DNA of 64,000 bases from Saccharothrix sp. NRRL B-16348 (GTDB lineage Bacteria; Actinomycetota; Actinomycetes; Mycobacteriales; Pseudonocardiaceae). The stretch is taken from the NCBI RefSeq assembly GCF_001280085.1, contig NZ_LGED01000270.1, positions 1 through 64,000 on the forward strand. The letters are read 5' to 3'. How positions within the stretch are numbered: position 1 is the first letter of the stretch; every line of letters begins with the position of its first letter. Positions 1 to 7,310 of this stretch are shown in pieces. The notes under the pieces were generated by a model. It searched no databases, was not told where the DNA came from, and saw nothing but the letters and a program-made list of their open reading frames with translations. The position numbers were made by a program, and so were the translations under genes.

Positions 1-12
1 ACCAGCACTTCC

Positions 13-492
13 TCAGGTGAGGACGCAGTTCCGTTTTTTTAACACCCGCCCGATGGTGGAGTGGTCCAGATCCGGGATGTCCTCGATGAGCGCGACGTGT
101 TTTTCCAGCAGCCGCAACGACCACCGCCCGTATCCCGGCGGAGGGGCCGAGCAGGCCAGCGCGATCAACCGGGCCTCGACCTCACCGGTCACCGGGGACG
201 GCACCGGCGGCAGTGCGCGCTTTTTACGCGAGATCGTGGCGTGCACATCGCCGCCGGTGTCGGCGAACCGCTTGGCGACCAGCCGCAGCGTCTCGCCCGA
301 GACCCCCAGTCGGGCCGCGATCACCTCCTTCGCATCGACCTCACCCGCCGAGGTGTCCAACGCCAGCAATACCCGCGCACGCATGATCATCGAAGCCGGG
401 TGCACACCCGTCTTGGTCAACCGGACCAACCCGGCACGATCCGCCTCGGTCAGCACGACCGGACGCTTCTTCTGCGAAGGCACCACAACCAT
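13..492 (-). mobile_element. IS630-family transposase, first frame (orfA part)
   Basis: This is the N-terminal half of an IS630/Tc1-type DDE transposase, the enzyme that cuts and pastes the element at TA targets. The chain holds a helix-turn-helix segment (residues about 20-70, including AARLGVSGETLRLVAKRF) and a second DNA-binding segment ending IGRVLKK. Frame 0 stops at 13-15. Just before the stop lies a run of seven A (minus strand, positions 34-40). A -1 slip there gives KKTELRPHLRKCW, the usual IS630 continuation into the catalytic half, which lies beyond the left edge. I chose the ATG at 490-492; an upstream ATG at 537 is in frame but precedes a 10-bp inverted repeat. The catalytic DDE triad is not in the window. 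Family call is confident; activity is unknown. Confidence 0.85.
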
Positions 493-497
493 CCTCG

Positions 498-523
498 TCC
501 GGCAGGTGCACGGACCTGCCGGA
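498..523. promoter_or_regulatory. Inverted repeat before the transposase start
   Basis: TCCGGCAGGT (498-507) and ACCTGCCGGA (514-523) form a perfect 10-bp inverted repeat with a 6-base spacer. It lies immediately upstream of the transposase ATG at 492 on the minus strand. It could be a transposase operator, or an RNA hairpin that hides the ribosome binding site from read-through transcripts, as in other insertion sequences. Function is inferred from position only. Confidence 0.45.
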
Positions 524-674
524 TGCCACTCTCCCACCCGAATATGCCAGAACTAAGCAGCGACACACTACTAGGTGAGTCACGGTGTGGTTGTCCTCGG
601 TGACCGCGTCTGCGGCTACTACTCGCGCGGCGCGTCGGCCGAACCGCGGCCCCGGCGCGGCCGATCATCGACAC

Positions 675-1502
675 ATGACCCTGGAGCAGGCCGAACCGCG
701 TTGTGCCACTTCGCCCCGCCGTGCTGAGGCCGAGCCGTCGACCGGCGTCGTGGAGGTGTTGGCGGCGGTGACCGGCGTCCGCGACGACATGGGCGACGTG
801 ATCACGCCGGGCGCGTTCGCGCGCACGTTGCGGGAGCGGCGGCCGAAGGTGGTGTTGGGGCACGACTGGAACCGGCCGATCGGGCGGGTGCTCGACGTGA
901 AGGAGCTGCTGCCCGGCGACCCCCGGCTGCCCGCCACGACCTACGACGGCAGGCCGTGGCCGAAGCAGGCCGGGGCGTTGTGGGCGCGGGCGCTGATCAA
1001 CACCGAGACTCCGGACGGCCGGGCGGCGCTGCTCAACGCGAAGTTCTACGGGCCGTCGGAGTCGACGTGGTCGATCGGCTACAACGCCCGCCGGGCGCGG
1101 CAGGCCGGGGGCACCCGGCACATCGACGAGGTGGACCTGTTCGAGTTCGGCCCGGTGCTGCACCCGGCGAACCGCCACGCGCGCTTGATCGCGGTGAAGG
1201 GCGGCCCGCGGAGCCTGCTGGAGGTCAAGGTCGTGGGCCTGCGGGCCATGGTGCCGTCAACACGGCCGGGGCGGGCCCGGCTCACACGCGCCGAGCTGGC
1301 GGAGGCGCGGGAGCTGCGCGAGTCGGTGGAGGACGTGTTCGCCGAGGCGCTGGAGCGGGACGTGGTGCACGTGATGGAAGCGAACGGCCGCGTGCGCCCG
1401 GCGGCGTGCGCGGTGTGCGGCGGGCGGGTGCTGGCGCGCGACGGCGGCCGGGCCGGGGGCTCGATGTACTGCGGCGCGCACGGGTGGGGGCGGGCGACGT
1501 GA
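675..1502 (+). CDS. HK97-type prohead protease (peptidase S78 family)
   Basis: Predicted phage-type maturation protease of 275 residues. The N-terminal 170 residues show the family pattern: a GVVEVLAAVTGVRDDMGDVI strand pair, the GAFARTLRERRPKVVLGHDW block with the conserved His, the STWSIGYNARRAR block with the family Ser, and the FEFGPVLHPAN strand. The C-terminus (residues about 240-270) carries a zinc-ribbon-like CAVCGGR and YCGAH. No portal, capsid or terminase gene is nearby, so it is not part of a phage module here. Orphan proteases of this kind recur in actinomycete integrative elements, where their substrate is unknown. I chose the ATG at 675; a GTG-type extension upstream would add 30 low-complexity residues. 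Confidence 0.8.
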   Translation: MTLEQAEPRCATSPRRAEAEPSTGVVEVLAAVTGVRDDMGDVITPGAFARTLRERRPKVVLGHDWNRPIGRVLDVKELLPGDPRLPATTYDGRPWPKQAGALWARALINTETPDGRAALLNAKFYGPSESTWSIGYNARRARQAGGTRHIDEVDLFEFGPVLHPANRHARLIAVKGGPRSLLEVKVVGLRAMVPSTRPGRARLTRAELAEARELRESVEDVFAEALERDVVHVMEANGRVRPAACAVCGGRVLARDGGRAGGSMYCGAHGWGRAT

Positions 1503-1582
1503 GCGGGGACGTGCGGGGAGCTGGCGGCAGGGACGCTGCGGTGGACGCGTAACGGCGGCGGTGTGGCCTGCGACGAGCGGTT

Positions 1583-2029
1583 ATGGACGATGCGCAAGCG
1601 GCGGACGGGGTAGCGCCGGCGGACGAGGGGAACGTGCAGGACGGCCCTGAGCGGTCGGCTTGGCGTAACCGCGTCCCGGTGGTGGTAGCGGTCGTGGCCG
1701 CGTTGGTCGCGGGCGGCGCGTTGGGCTGGTTGATCAGCTCTGTCCCTGGGGAGTCGGCCTCCGTCGGAGGGGCGTCGGCTCCGGTTCCGACGAGCACGAC
1801 CAGCTCCCGCGTGTTCAGTGAGAGCGAACTCCGGGCGGCCTACGACATCGGGTACGACCGAGGGTTTGAGGACGGTCGCGCCGAGGGGGAAGCGGAGGCC
1901 GAGGCGAACGCGCCCCACGAGCCCGACCCCTGCCTGACGAATCCGCGTGCACGCGACAACGGGCCGGGTGCGCCGTGCTTCTGGTGGTTGAGCGTGAAGC
2001 GGAACCCGACGCCGACTCCAACGCGATGA
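1583..2029 (+). CDS. Single-pass membrane protein, unknown function
   Basis: A 148-residue protein I do not recognise. Residues 1-28 are polar, 29-53 form one hydrophobic segment (VPVVVAVVAALVAGGALGWL), and the rest is Ser/Thr/Pro-rich and then acidic, with a G-rich stretch FEDGRAEGEAEAEANA. The C-terminal part has two cysteines (PDPCLTN, APCFWW) and resembles the Cys-containing tails of small secreted or membrane-anchored actinobacterial proteins. Its placement among mobile-element genes suggests an accessory membrane role, but no function can be assigned. Confidence 0.6.
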   Translation: MDDAQAADGVAPADEGNVQDGPERSAWRNRVPVVVAVVAALVAGGALGWLISSVPGESASVGGASAPVPTSTTSSRVFSESELRAAYDIGYDRGFEDGRAEGEAEAEANAPHEPDPCLTNPRARDNGPGAPCFWWLSVKRNPTPTPTR

Positions 2030-2090
2030 CGACGGGCGGCGGACTGCGGCGCGGCCTGGACCATGCGCGCGGACGTGGCAGGGTCTCCCC

Positions 2091-2342
2091 ATGACGACGG
2101 ACGACGCGCAGGGGTGGGGCTACCAACTCGACCAGCCGTGGCCGCCACCGGACACGCCCGGAATCGTCACCGTCGGCGGCCGGACCTTTCACCGTGACGA
2201 GGGGTGCTCCGGCTACCAACGGGGTGTGCGCAACTCGATCAAGTACGGCCGCAAGCTCAACCCGGTGGAGCAGGTGACCGCCCGGCAGGCCAAGGAGCGC
2301 GGCAAGGGGCGGTGCAGCGTGTGCTGGCGCGAGTACCTGTAG
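2091..2342 (+). CDS. Small hypothetical protein
   Basis: An 83-residue protein of unknown function. It has Trp/Pro-rich N-terminal residues, a FHRDEGCSGY motif and a C-terminal CSVCW that could bind a metal together with the earlier Cys and His. The start is the ATG in the context TCTCCCCATG, without a clear ribosome binding site. Codon use and composition match the flanking mobile-element genes. The length and lack of overlap with any better frame make it a probable real gene. Confidence 0.5.
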   Translation: MTTDDAQGWGYQLDQPWPPPDTPGIVTVGGRTFHRDEGCSGYQRGVRNSIKYGRKLNPVEQVTARQAKERGKGRCSVCWREYL

Positions 2343-2370
2343 CGGGTCGGCGTGCGCCGACGTCGGAGGA

Positions 2371-3165
2371 TCAGCGCCGCCAGAGGTGCCGCAGGATCTC
2401 CTCCTTGAGCCGCACCTTCAGCTTGTTCGCGTCGCGCACGTCCTCGACCGCGATGCGGACCACCTGCACGCGGCACCGCGACCACTGGAGGTCCCGGTTG
2501 CGGTCGTCCACGTAACGCCGACCGGCGCGGTGGTGCGGCCCGTCGATCTCGAAGATCAGGGCACGGCCGTTGCCGATCACCACGCAGTCGGGTGACCAGG
2601 TGTGCCCGGCCCGAAGTCGGGCTGCGGGGAGCGGCATGATCGCGATCGTGTTGTCCTCCTGTGCCTCCTGCTGGAGCGTCTTCAACACGTGGTAGACCGC
2701 AAGTTCCTCGCGGCTGCTGAAGGTCAGGCCGTCCTCGGTCGGGTGCTGTGGTGCATTGCGTTCGCGGCGGGCATGGTTGGAGGACCGGTCGGACTCGCTT
2801 CTACCCTTGACAAGAGCGCGCCAATCGGGACCGACTTGAGGCAGAGCAGGTTCGGCCCGTACCTCATCGACACCATGTTCACCGTGACGTCCGGCGACGT
2901 ACTCCAACGTCGTGGCGATCCGCTGCCGGATCTCGTCGGTGAAGCGAGCGACCATGTGGTCTTCCACTTCGAGAACGGCGGCGCGAGTCTCCACACGCCA
3001 GGACTCGTAGTAGTAGCTCTCGCCCGTGTACTCGAACGAGATGTCCTGCACGTCGGCAAGGAGTTGCACCGCTTCGGTGTCGCCGCGGGACTCCAACAGC
3101 AAGGCCGTCTGCGCAAGGATTCGCTCTTTGGTGCTCATGTCGTTCACGGCTTCGGCGTCCGTCAC
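2371..3165 (-). CDS. PD-(D/E)XK-like nuclease-fold protein
   Basis: A 264-residue protein with two parts. Residues about 1-100 are helical with a YTGESYYYESWRVETRA segment. The C-terminal 110 residues resemble the VSR/DUF559 branch of the PD-(D/E)XK nuclease fold: SPDCVVIGNGRALIFEIDG supplies the D...ExD catalytic spacing, followed by PHHRAGRRYVDDRNRD and a final strand RVQVVRIAVEDV. It would be expected to cut DNA or bind it as a dead nuclease. The start may be the GTG at 3165 or the ATG at 3138 (MSTKERILAQ), which looks like a more natural N-terminus. It is divergent from the integrase across a palindrome-rich 80-base gap, so the two may share control. Function is inferred from the fold motif. 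Confidence 0.55.
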   Translation of the reverse strand: MTDAEAVNDMSTKERILAQTALLLESRGDTEAVQLLADVQDISFEYTGESYYYESWRVETRAAVLEVEDHMVARFTDEIRQRIATTLEYVAGRHGEHGVDEVRAEPALPQVGPDWRALVKGRSESDRSSNHARRERNAPQHPTEDGLTFSSREELAVYHVLKTLQQEAQEDNTIAIMPLPAARLRAGHTWSPDCVVIGNGRALIFEIDGPHHRAGRRYVDDRNRDLQWSRCRVQVVRIAVEDVRDANKLKVRLKEEILRHLWRR

Positions 3166-3211
3166 ATTGGCAGCATCGCAAGATGGTCCGACAGTGTTCC
3201 AGCGGGTGCCC

Positions 3212-3253
3212 CATATCGTCCTGACTCACGATAAGGTCTCATATCGTGACTCA
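3212..3253. promoter_or_regulatory. Palindromic operator-like cluster before the integrase
   Basis: Three related words sit in 42 bases between the divergent nuclease-like gene and the integrase. They are CATATCGTC (3212-3220), TGACTCACGATA (3222-3233) and TATCGTGACTCA (3242-3253). The last two form an inverted repeat matching at 11 of 12 positions around an 8-base spacer, and the first can pair with the second through TATCGT/ACGATA. The right arm covers the integrase GTG start. This could be a repressor operator or arm-type integrase binding sites; nothing in the sequence decides between them. Confidence 0.5.
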
Positions 3254-4235
3254 GAATCCGGCCCCGGCGACTCCCTCCGCCACCCTCCCCGCCGTGCCCG
3301 CCGTGCGGTTGAAGGTGCTCGACGCGATGGCTGAGGAGTACGTCCGCGACCAGCGCCCGGCGAACACGACGCGCGCCTACGCGGCGGACTGGAAGGTGTG
3401 GGTCCGGTACGTCACCGACTTGGGTATCCCGGAGGACTCTGCGACCGCCGGCGCGCTTGTCGGGTTCGTGGTGTGGCTGGAGAAGCAGGACGCCGCCCCG
3501 TCGACCATCGACCGCAGGCTCACCGGGGCCGTGGTCGGGCTGCGGCAGCGCGGCGCGGAGCCGGCCAAGGCCGTGACCTCCGCCGCCCGCGCCGCGCTCA
3601 ACGGGTACCGGCGTCGGCTCGCGGAGGCAGGGGAGAAGCGTGGCCGGGGCGAGGCCGCCGCGATGACGATCAAGGACCTGCGCGCGATGTCCGCCGCCTG
3701 CCCGGACACCCTGTCCGGCGTCCGCGACCGGGCCGTGATGCTGCTGGCGTTCTCGATCGCGGGCCGCCGCTCGGAGGTCGCCGCGCTGTTGGTGTCCGAC
3801 ATCGTGGAGGCACCGGAGGGCTTGGTGGTCACCGTGCGGACAGGCAAGACCGGCGGCCGGACCGTCGCCGTCCCCTACGGCTCCCACGAGGGCACGTGCC
3901 CGGTGCGGGCGTGGCGCGCGTGGCTGGCCGCGTCCGGGATCACCGGCGGCCCGGCGCTGCGGCGGATCGACCGGCACGGCCGCGTGCTCGGCGGACTCAC
4001 GGGGCAGTCGGTCGGCACGATCATCACGAAGGCTGGCGAGCGGGCCGGGGTCGCGGCGCACCTCACCGGGCACTCGGCGCGTGCCGGGTTGGCGACCGAG
4101 GCACGGCGGGCCGGGCACGACGTGAAGACGATCAGCGCCCATACGGGGCACGCGCCGAACTCGGCGGTGCTGTTCAGGTACATGCGCACCGTGGACCAGT
4201 GGAGCGACAACGCGGCGGCTGGGATCGGCCTGTAG
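3246..4235 (+). CDS. Tyrosine recombinase / phage-type integrase
   Basis: A 329-residue site-specific recombinase that would integrate and excise the element. Residues about 25-110 form the SAM-like core-binding domain (EEYVRDQRPANTTRAYAADW). The catalytic domain follows with the first Arg in SIAGRRSEVAALL, the Lys in RTGKTGGRT, the HxxR box HLTGHSARAG, the second His in ISAHTGHAP, and the tyrosine in FRYMRTVDQW. All six catalytic positions appear intact. The GTG start at 3246 lies within the right arm of an inverted repeat, suggesting a nearly leaderless transcript. No excisionase was found next to it and no attachment site or tRNA could be identified. Confidence 0.92.
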   Translation: MTQNPAPATPSATLPAVPAVRLKVLDAMAEEYVRDQRPANTTRAYAADWKVWVRYVTDLGIPEDSATAGALVGFVVWLEKQDAAPSTIDRRLTGAVVGLRQRGAEPAKAVTSAARAALNGYRRRLAEAGEKRGRGEAAAMTIKDLRAMSAACPDTLSGVRDRAVMLLAFSIAGRRSEVAALLVSDIVEAPEGLVVTVRTGKTGGRTVAVPYGSHEGTCPVRAWRAWLAASGITGGPALRRIDRHGRVLGGLTGQSVGTIITKAGERAGVAAHLTGHSARAGLATEARRAGHDVKTISAHTGHAPNSAVLFRYMRTVDQWSDNAAAGIGL

Positions 4236-4327
4236 CTGCGGGCGGTGGCTGGAAGCCACTCGATCGCGCGGCGGACGCACCGGATCAGGGGATGTCCGCG
4301 AACGGTGGGCCGGGCCACGGTCGATAC

Positions 4328-4747
4328 ATGCTCGATGTGGCGCGGTACGACGACCAAGACGACCAGCACGATGCGCAGTACGTGAACGACGCCTTGGACG
4401 AGGCGATGGAAGCGCGGTTGCACGTCCAGACGCTGATCCGTGAGGAGCGGGAGGTTGGGCAGGCGGCGGAGCGGATTGTGGAGCAGGGGGCGGCGACGAT
4501 GCACGCGGCCCTCGCCACAGCGGTGCAGGTGAGCCTCAACGGTAGGCGGCAGGAGCGCCTGTCCGAGGAGCAGCGCGCCGCGATGGACCTCCTGACGGAG
4601 AAGCTGAACCGGCACGCCGGCTCCCTCGACAGGTACGCGGGCGCGTTGGACCGGCACGCCGCCGTGATGGGCCGCCTTGTCGAGGCGCTTGACCACCATG
4701 CCTCCGAGTTGAAGGCGGCACGGCTGGCCACTCTCGGCGAGCTGTAA
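4328..4747 (+). CDS. Small coiled-coil protein, unknown function
   Basis: A 139-residue acidic and helical protein. Residues about 10-70 have heptad-like charged repeats (EAMEARLHVQTLIREER) and residues 90-125 repeat a RHAGSLDRYAGALDRHAAVM pattern about every seven residues, as expected for a coiled coil. It follows the integrase on the same strand after 92 bases. The context before the ATG at 4328 (GTCGATACATG) resembles that of the prohead protease (ATCGACACATG), hinting at a shared start context. An in-frame ATG at 4292 is an alternative. No function can be assigned. Confidence 0.6.
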   Translation: MLDVARYDDQDDQHDAQYVNDALDEAMEARLHVQTLIREEREVGQAAERIVEQGAATMHAALATAVQVSLNGRRQERLSEEQRAAMDLLTEKLNRHAGSLDRYAGALDRHAAVMGRLVEALDHHASELKAARLATLGEL

Positions 4748-4816
4748 GCCGCCCCGTCGCCCGACTGATGCGCCGACTTGACCCGGCTACCCTTGTGGGT
4801 GACCGGGGAGGTGCGC

Positions 4817-6031
4817 GTGGACGTCGACGACAACCACATCGGCCGCCGCCTGCGGGAGGTCCGCTCGTGGCGGCGTCTCCCGCTGACCGCCGTCGCCGGG
4901 CTCGCCGGGATCACCCCGGCCTACCTCAGCATGATCGAACGGGGTCTGCGGCCGGTCACCAAGCGTGCCGTGCTCGAAGCCCTCGCGAACGCCCTCCAGG
5001 TCGCACCCACCGAGCTGACCGGCTCCCCGTTCCCGCCGACCGACGCGAACGGGGCGGAAGCGCACGCCGCGATCCGCGAGGTGGAGACCGTGCTGTCCGC
5101 CGTCGACCTGGGCGTGGACCCGGGCGTCAAGCCCGCACCGTGGCCGGAGCTGCGCGACCGGGTCATCCACCTGAACACCGTGCTGCGACCGGAGGCCGAC
5201 TACGCCGCGCAGGGACGTGTGGTGCCGGGCCTGCTGCTCGGACTCCACGCCGCCTACGTGCATCACCCCTCGCACCGCCGTGACGTGCTGGTCGGCCTGC
5301 TGCACGCCTACCACGCCGCCGCTGTGCTCACGAAGAACCTGGGGGTGCGTGGGCTGCCCGTGGTCGCGGCCCGCCTGGCGCAGCAGTGCGCGGAGGAGTT
5401 GGGCGAGGCGGAGTGGCTGGCGTTCGCCGTGTGGCTGCGCGGGCACGCCGCCGGGTCGCAGGGCCGCGCCCACCAGCTCGCCGCGTCCGTTCGTGGCATC
5501 GACCGCCTGACCGGCGCCGACGGGCCGAACGTCCTCCAGGCGCGCGGGATGCTGCACCTCAACGCCGCCCTGGCCGCCGCGTCGATGCGCGACGGCGACA
5601 CCGCCCGCACGCACCTGGACGAGGCCGCCGCCCTCGCGGAGCGTCTGCCGGACGAGCGGGAGAACTTCGCCTTCCTGCACTTCGGCCGGCCCAACGTCGG
5701 TGTGTGGCGGGTGTCCCTGGCGACCGAGCTGGGCGAGGGAGGGAAGGTCGTCGAGCTGGCCCGCCACGTCGACCCCGCCGAGCTTCCGGCGAAGGCCCGG
5801 CGCGCGATGTACTGGACCGACCTGGGGCGGTCGCTGCTCACCGAACGCGCCACCGTCGACAAGGGCGTCCAGGCGTTGGTCACCGCGGAATCCATCGCGC
5901 CGCAACGCGTCCGCAACAACGTGTTCGTCCGTGAGGCCGTCGCCGACCTGCTGCGCCGCGCGCAGCGCGACGCGGCCGACCGGGAGCTGCGCGGCCTCGC
6001 GTGGCGCATGGGCGTCGCGCCGACCGGGTGA
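4817..6031 (+). CDS. XRE-family transcriptional regulator with TPR-like C-terminus
   Basis: A 404-residue regulator. Residues 5-65 form a lambda-repressor-type helix-turn-helix (IGRRLREVRSWRRLPLTAVA then GITPAYLSMIERGLRPVTK). The remaining 330 residues are helical and alanine-rich like the TPR-type sensory halves of actinomycete Cro/CI-like regulators. The GTG at 4817 is favoured because GGGAG ends six bases before it; earlier in-frame GTGs at 4799 and 4811 lack this spacing. It lies downstream of the integrase and coiled-coil genes and is the natural candidate to control the mobile region. Ligand and operator are unknown; the palindromes at 3212-3253 are worth testing. Confidence 0.85.
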   Translation: MDVDDNHIGRRLREVRSWRRLPLTAVAGLAGITPAYLSMIERGLRPVTKRAVLEALANALQVAPTELTGSPFPPTDANGAEAHAAIREVETVLSAVDLGVDPGVKPAPWPELRDRVIHLNTVLRPEADYAAQGRVVPGLLLGLHAAYVHHPSHRRDVLVGLLHAYHAAAVLTKNLGVRGLPVVAARLAQQCAEELGEAEWLAFAVWLRGHAAGSQGRAHQLAASVRGIDRLTGADGPNVLQARGMLHLNAALAAASMRDGDTARTHLDEAAALAERLPDERENFAFLHFGRPNVGVWRVSLATELGEGGKVVELARHVDPAELPAKARRAMYWTDLGRSLLTERATVDKGVQALVTAESIAPQRVRNNVFVREAVADLLRRAQRDAADRELRGLAWRMGVAPTG

Positions 6032-6043
6032 ACCTCGCGGCCC

Positions 6044-6060
6044 GTTAACAGGCAGTTAAC
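6044..6060. promoter_or_regulatory. Paired GTTAAC palindromes before a small-gene operon
   Basis: Two copies of the palindrome GTTAAC occur at 6044-6049 and 6055-6060, one helical turn apart, in AT-richer DNA between the XRE gene and the next small membrane gene. They could be a binding site for a regulator such as the XRE protein just upstream, or part of a promoter. Evidence is spacing and composition only. Confidence 0.35.
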
Positions 6061-6130
6061 CGCTAGCTGTTGATCACTCCTACCGTTCCGGACCACCAGT
6101 GCTGGTCGGGTGAACGGCAGGGAGTCGGTC

Positions 6131-6391
6131 ATGGTGTGGGTGCTCGCCGTGGTGGGAGCCGTAGCGGTCGGGGTCGTGTGGTGGCTCGCCCTCCACGTCC
6201 GCCGTGAAGTCCTGCGCCGCCGCCAGGTCGCCCGCATGCGCGCCACCCTCGAAGCCCGCACGACCGTGGCCGAGCTGCGCGAGCGCTGCGGCGCGGACAA
6301 GCTGCCGCGCTACCCGACTCCGACCGTGGCGGCCGGTGGCCCCGGCCCGGCCGTCACGGTCGGCCCGACCGCGCACGGTACGGGGGCGTGA
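6131..6391 (+). CDS. Small single-pass membrane protein
   Basis: An 86-residue protein starting at the ATG 6131, preceded by GGGAG at suitable spacing. Residues 2-25 are a hydrophobic segment (VWVLAVVGAVAVGVVWWLAL) followed by a basic cytoplasmic stretch (RREVLRRRQVARMRATLEAR) and a Pro/Gly tail. The topology predicts an N-out, C-in anchor. Its stop overlaps the start of the next gene, so both are translated together. Small proteins of this build are common next to regulator genes in actinomycete conjugative elements. The function is unknown. Confidence 0.6.
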   Translation: MVWVLAVVGAVAVGVVWWLALHVRREVLRRRQVARMRATLEARTTVAELRERCGADKLPRYPTPTVAAGGPGPAVTVGPTAHGTGA

Positions 6392-6738
6392 TGACGGGCC
6401 TGATCATCCCCGGTGCGGCCGAGGCGGCGATCGTCGCGCTGTACCCGCCGCTGCGCCACCTGCTCGACCTGGTGGACGGCGGGTGGCGCTTCCTGCCCCT
6501 CCAGCCGGGCCGGGACGAGATCGACGGGTTCCGCATGTGGCAGGGCGGGTGGCGCGACGGCATCCGGTTCCGCGACGCGGGCGACGCGTTGGGCCTGCGC
6601 CTTGACCGTGACCACGCGATCACGTGGGAGTACACGGGCTCGCTCGCCGAGGTCGTGCAGGAGCTGCTGTTGCTGCCGCACCCCAGTTCCCGGCTCGCGC
6701 CGCGCTTGGCGAAGGGCCACGGCCCGGCACAGCGGTGA
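6391..6738 (+). CDS. Hypothetical protein, translationally coupled
   Basis: A 115-residue soluble protein with the start ATG at 6391 overlapping the previous stop (a GTG at 6388 is also in frame). It has a helical N-terminus (AEAAIVALYPPLRHLLDLVD) and a Trp-rich middle (GFRMWQGGWRDGIRFRD) ending in a short helix EVVQELLLLPHP. I do not recognise the family. Coupling to the membrane protein upstream suggests they work together. It is followed by an inverted repeat at 6931-6959. Confidence 0.6.
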   Translation: MTGLIIPGAAEAAIVALYPPLRHLLDLVDGGWRFLPLQPGRDEIDGFRMWQGGWRDGIRFRDAGDALGLRLDRDHAITWEYTGSLAEVVQELLLLPHPSSRLAPRLAKGHGPAQR

Positions 6739-7096
6739 TGGTCACAGCGGTGGCGGGTCCGTCCGCCCGCGCGGTGGGGCGTTCCGTCGACTCGCGCATC
6801 CGTCGATGCCGACGCCCGCACGCTCGACTTCCGGAGCGCGCGGCTGCACGCGGCGCGATGTGCGCGGTGGTCCGCGTCCCGGTCCCGGCGCGACCGGTTC
6901 GCCCGACCGGGTGGTGTTCCGACTGCACTTCTGCCCCGCCGGGACGGGGCGCGGGGCAGCCGTAGACGTCGGCGCGTCGCGACCACCCCAGGCCGGAGCC
7001 GCTCCACCCTGTCCCGCGCCCCGCGTGATCAACGGGCTACCGGGATAATCGCCGTCCGACAAGGGCTCGCGCGGTCGTCGGTTCGCGGGGCACGCT
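6739..7096. other. Gene-free stretch with a terminator-like hairpin
   Basis: No convincing gene is seen here on either strand; the open frames are compositional. A perfect 9-bp inverted repeat, CTGCCCCGC (6931-6939) and GCGGGGCAG (6951-6959), could end transcription from the operon at 6131-6738, although no T-run follows it. Confidence 0.4.
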
Positions 7097-7306
7097 GTGT
7101 GCGTGCCTGCTCGACGACTGGAAGTACTGCTACCCGACGACGTCACCACCCGTGAGTACGCGGCCGTTGCGTGCGGAATCTGGGCGCTGCTGAACGCAGC
7201 CGGAATGGGGGCGGACAGCTCGCTGCGCACCGACGACGGAATCGACGACGCGGAGCTGAACGCTGCGTTCGACGAGGATGTGCAGGGCTACCCGTGGGGA
7301 CCATGA
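7097..7306 (+). CDS. Small hypothetical protein
   Basis: A 69-residue acidic protein (TTREYAAVACGIWALLNAAG then a DDGIDDAELNAAFDED stretch). The start may be GTG 7097 or GTG 7103. It converges on the low-GC gene that ends at 7311. It has no recognised motif and might be a small regulator or a chance frame. Its acidic, non-repetitive composition is more protein-like than that of the shadow frames around it. Confidence 0.4.
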   Translation: MCVPARRLEVLLPDDVTTREYAAVACGIWALLNAAGMGADSSLRTDDGIDDAELNAAFDEDVQGYPWGP

Positions 7307-7310
7307 GCCG

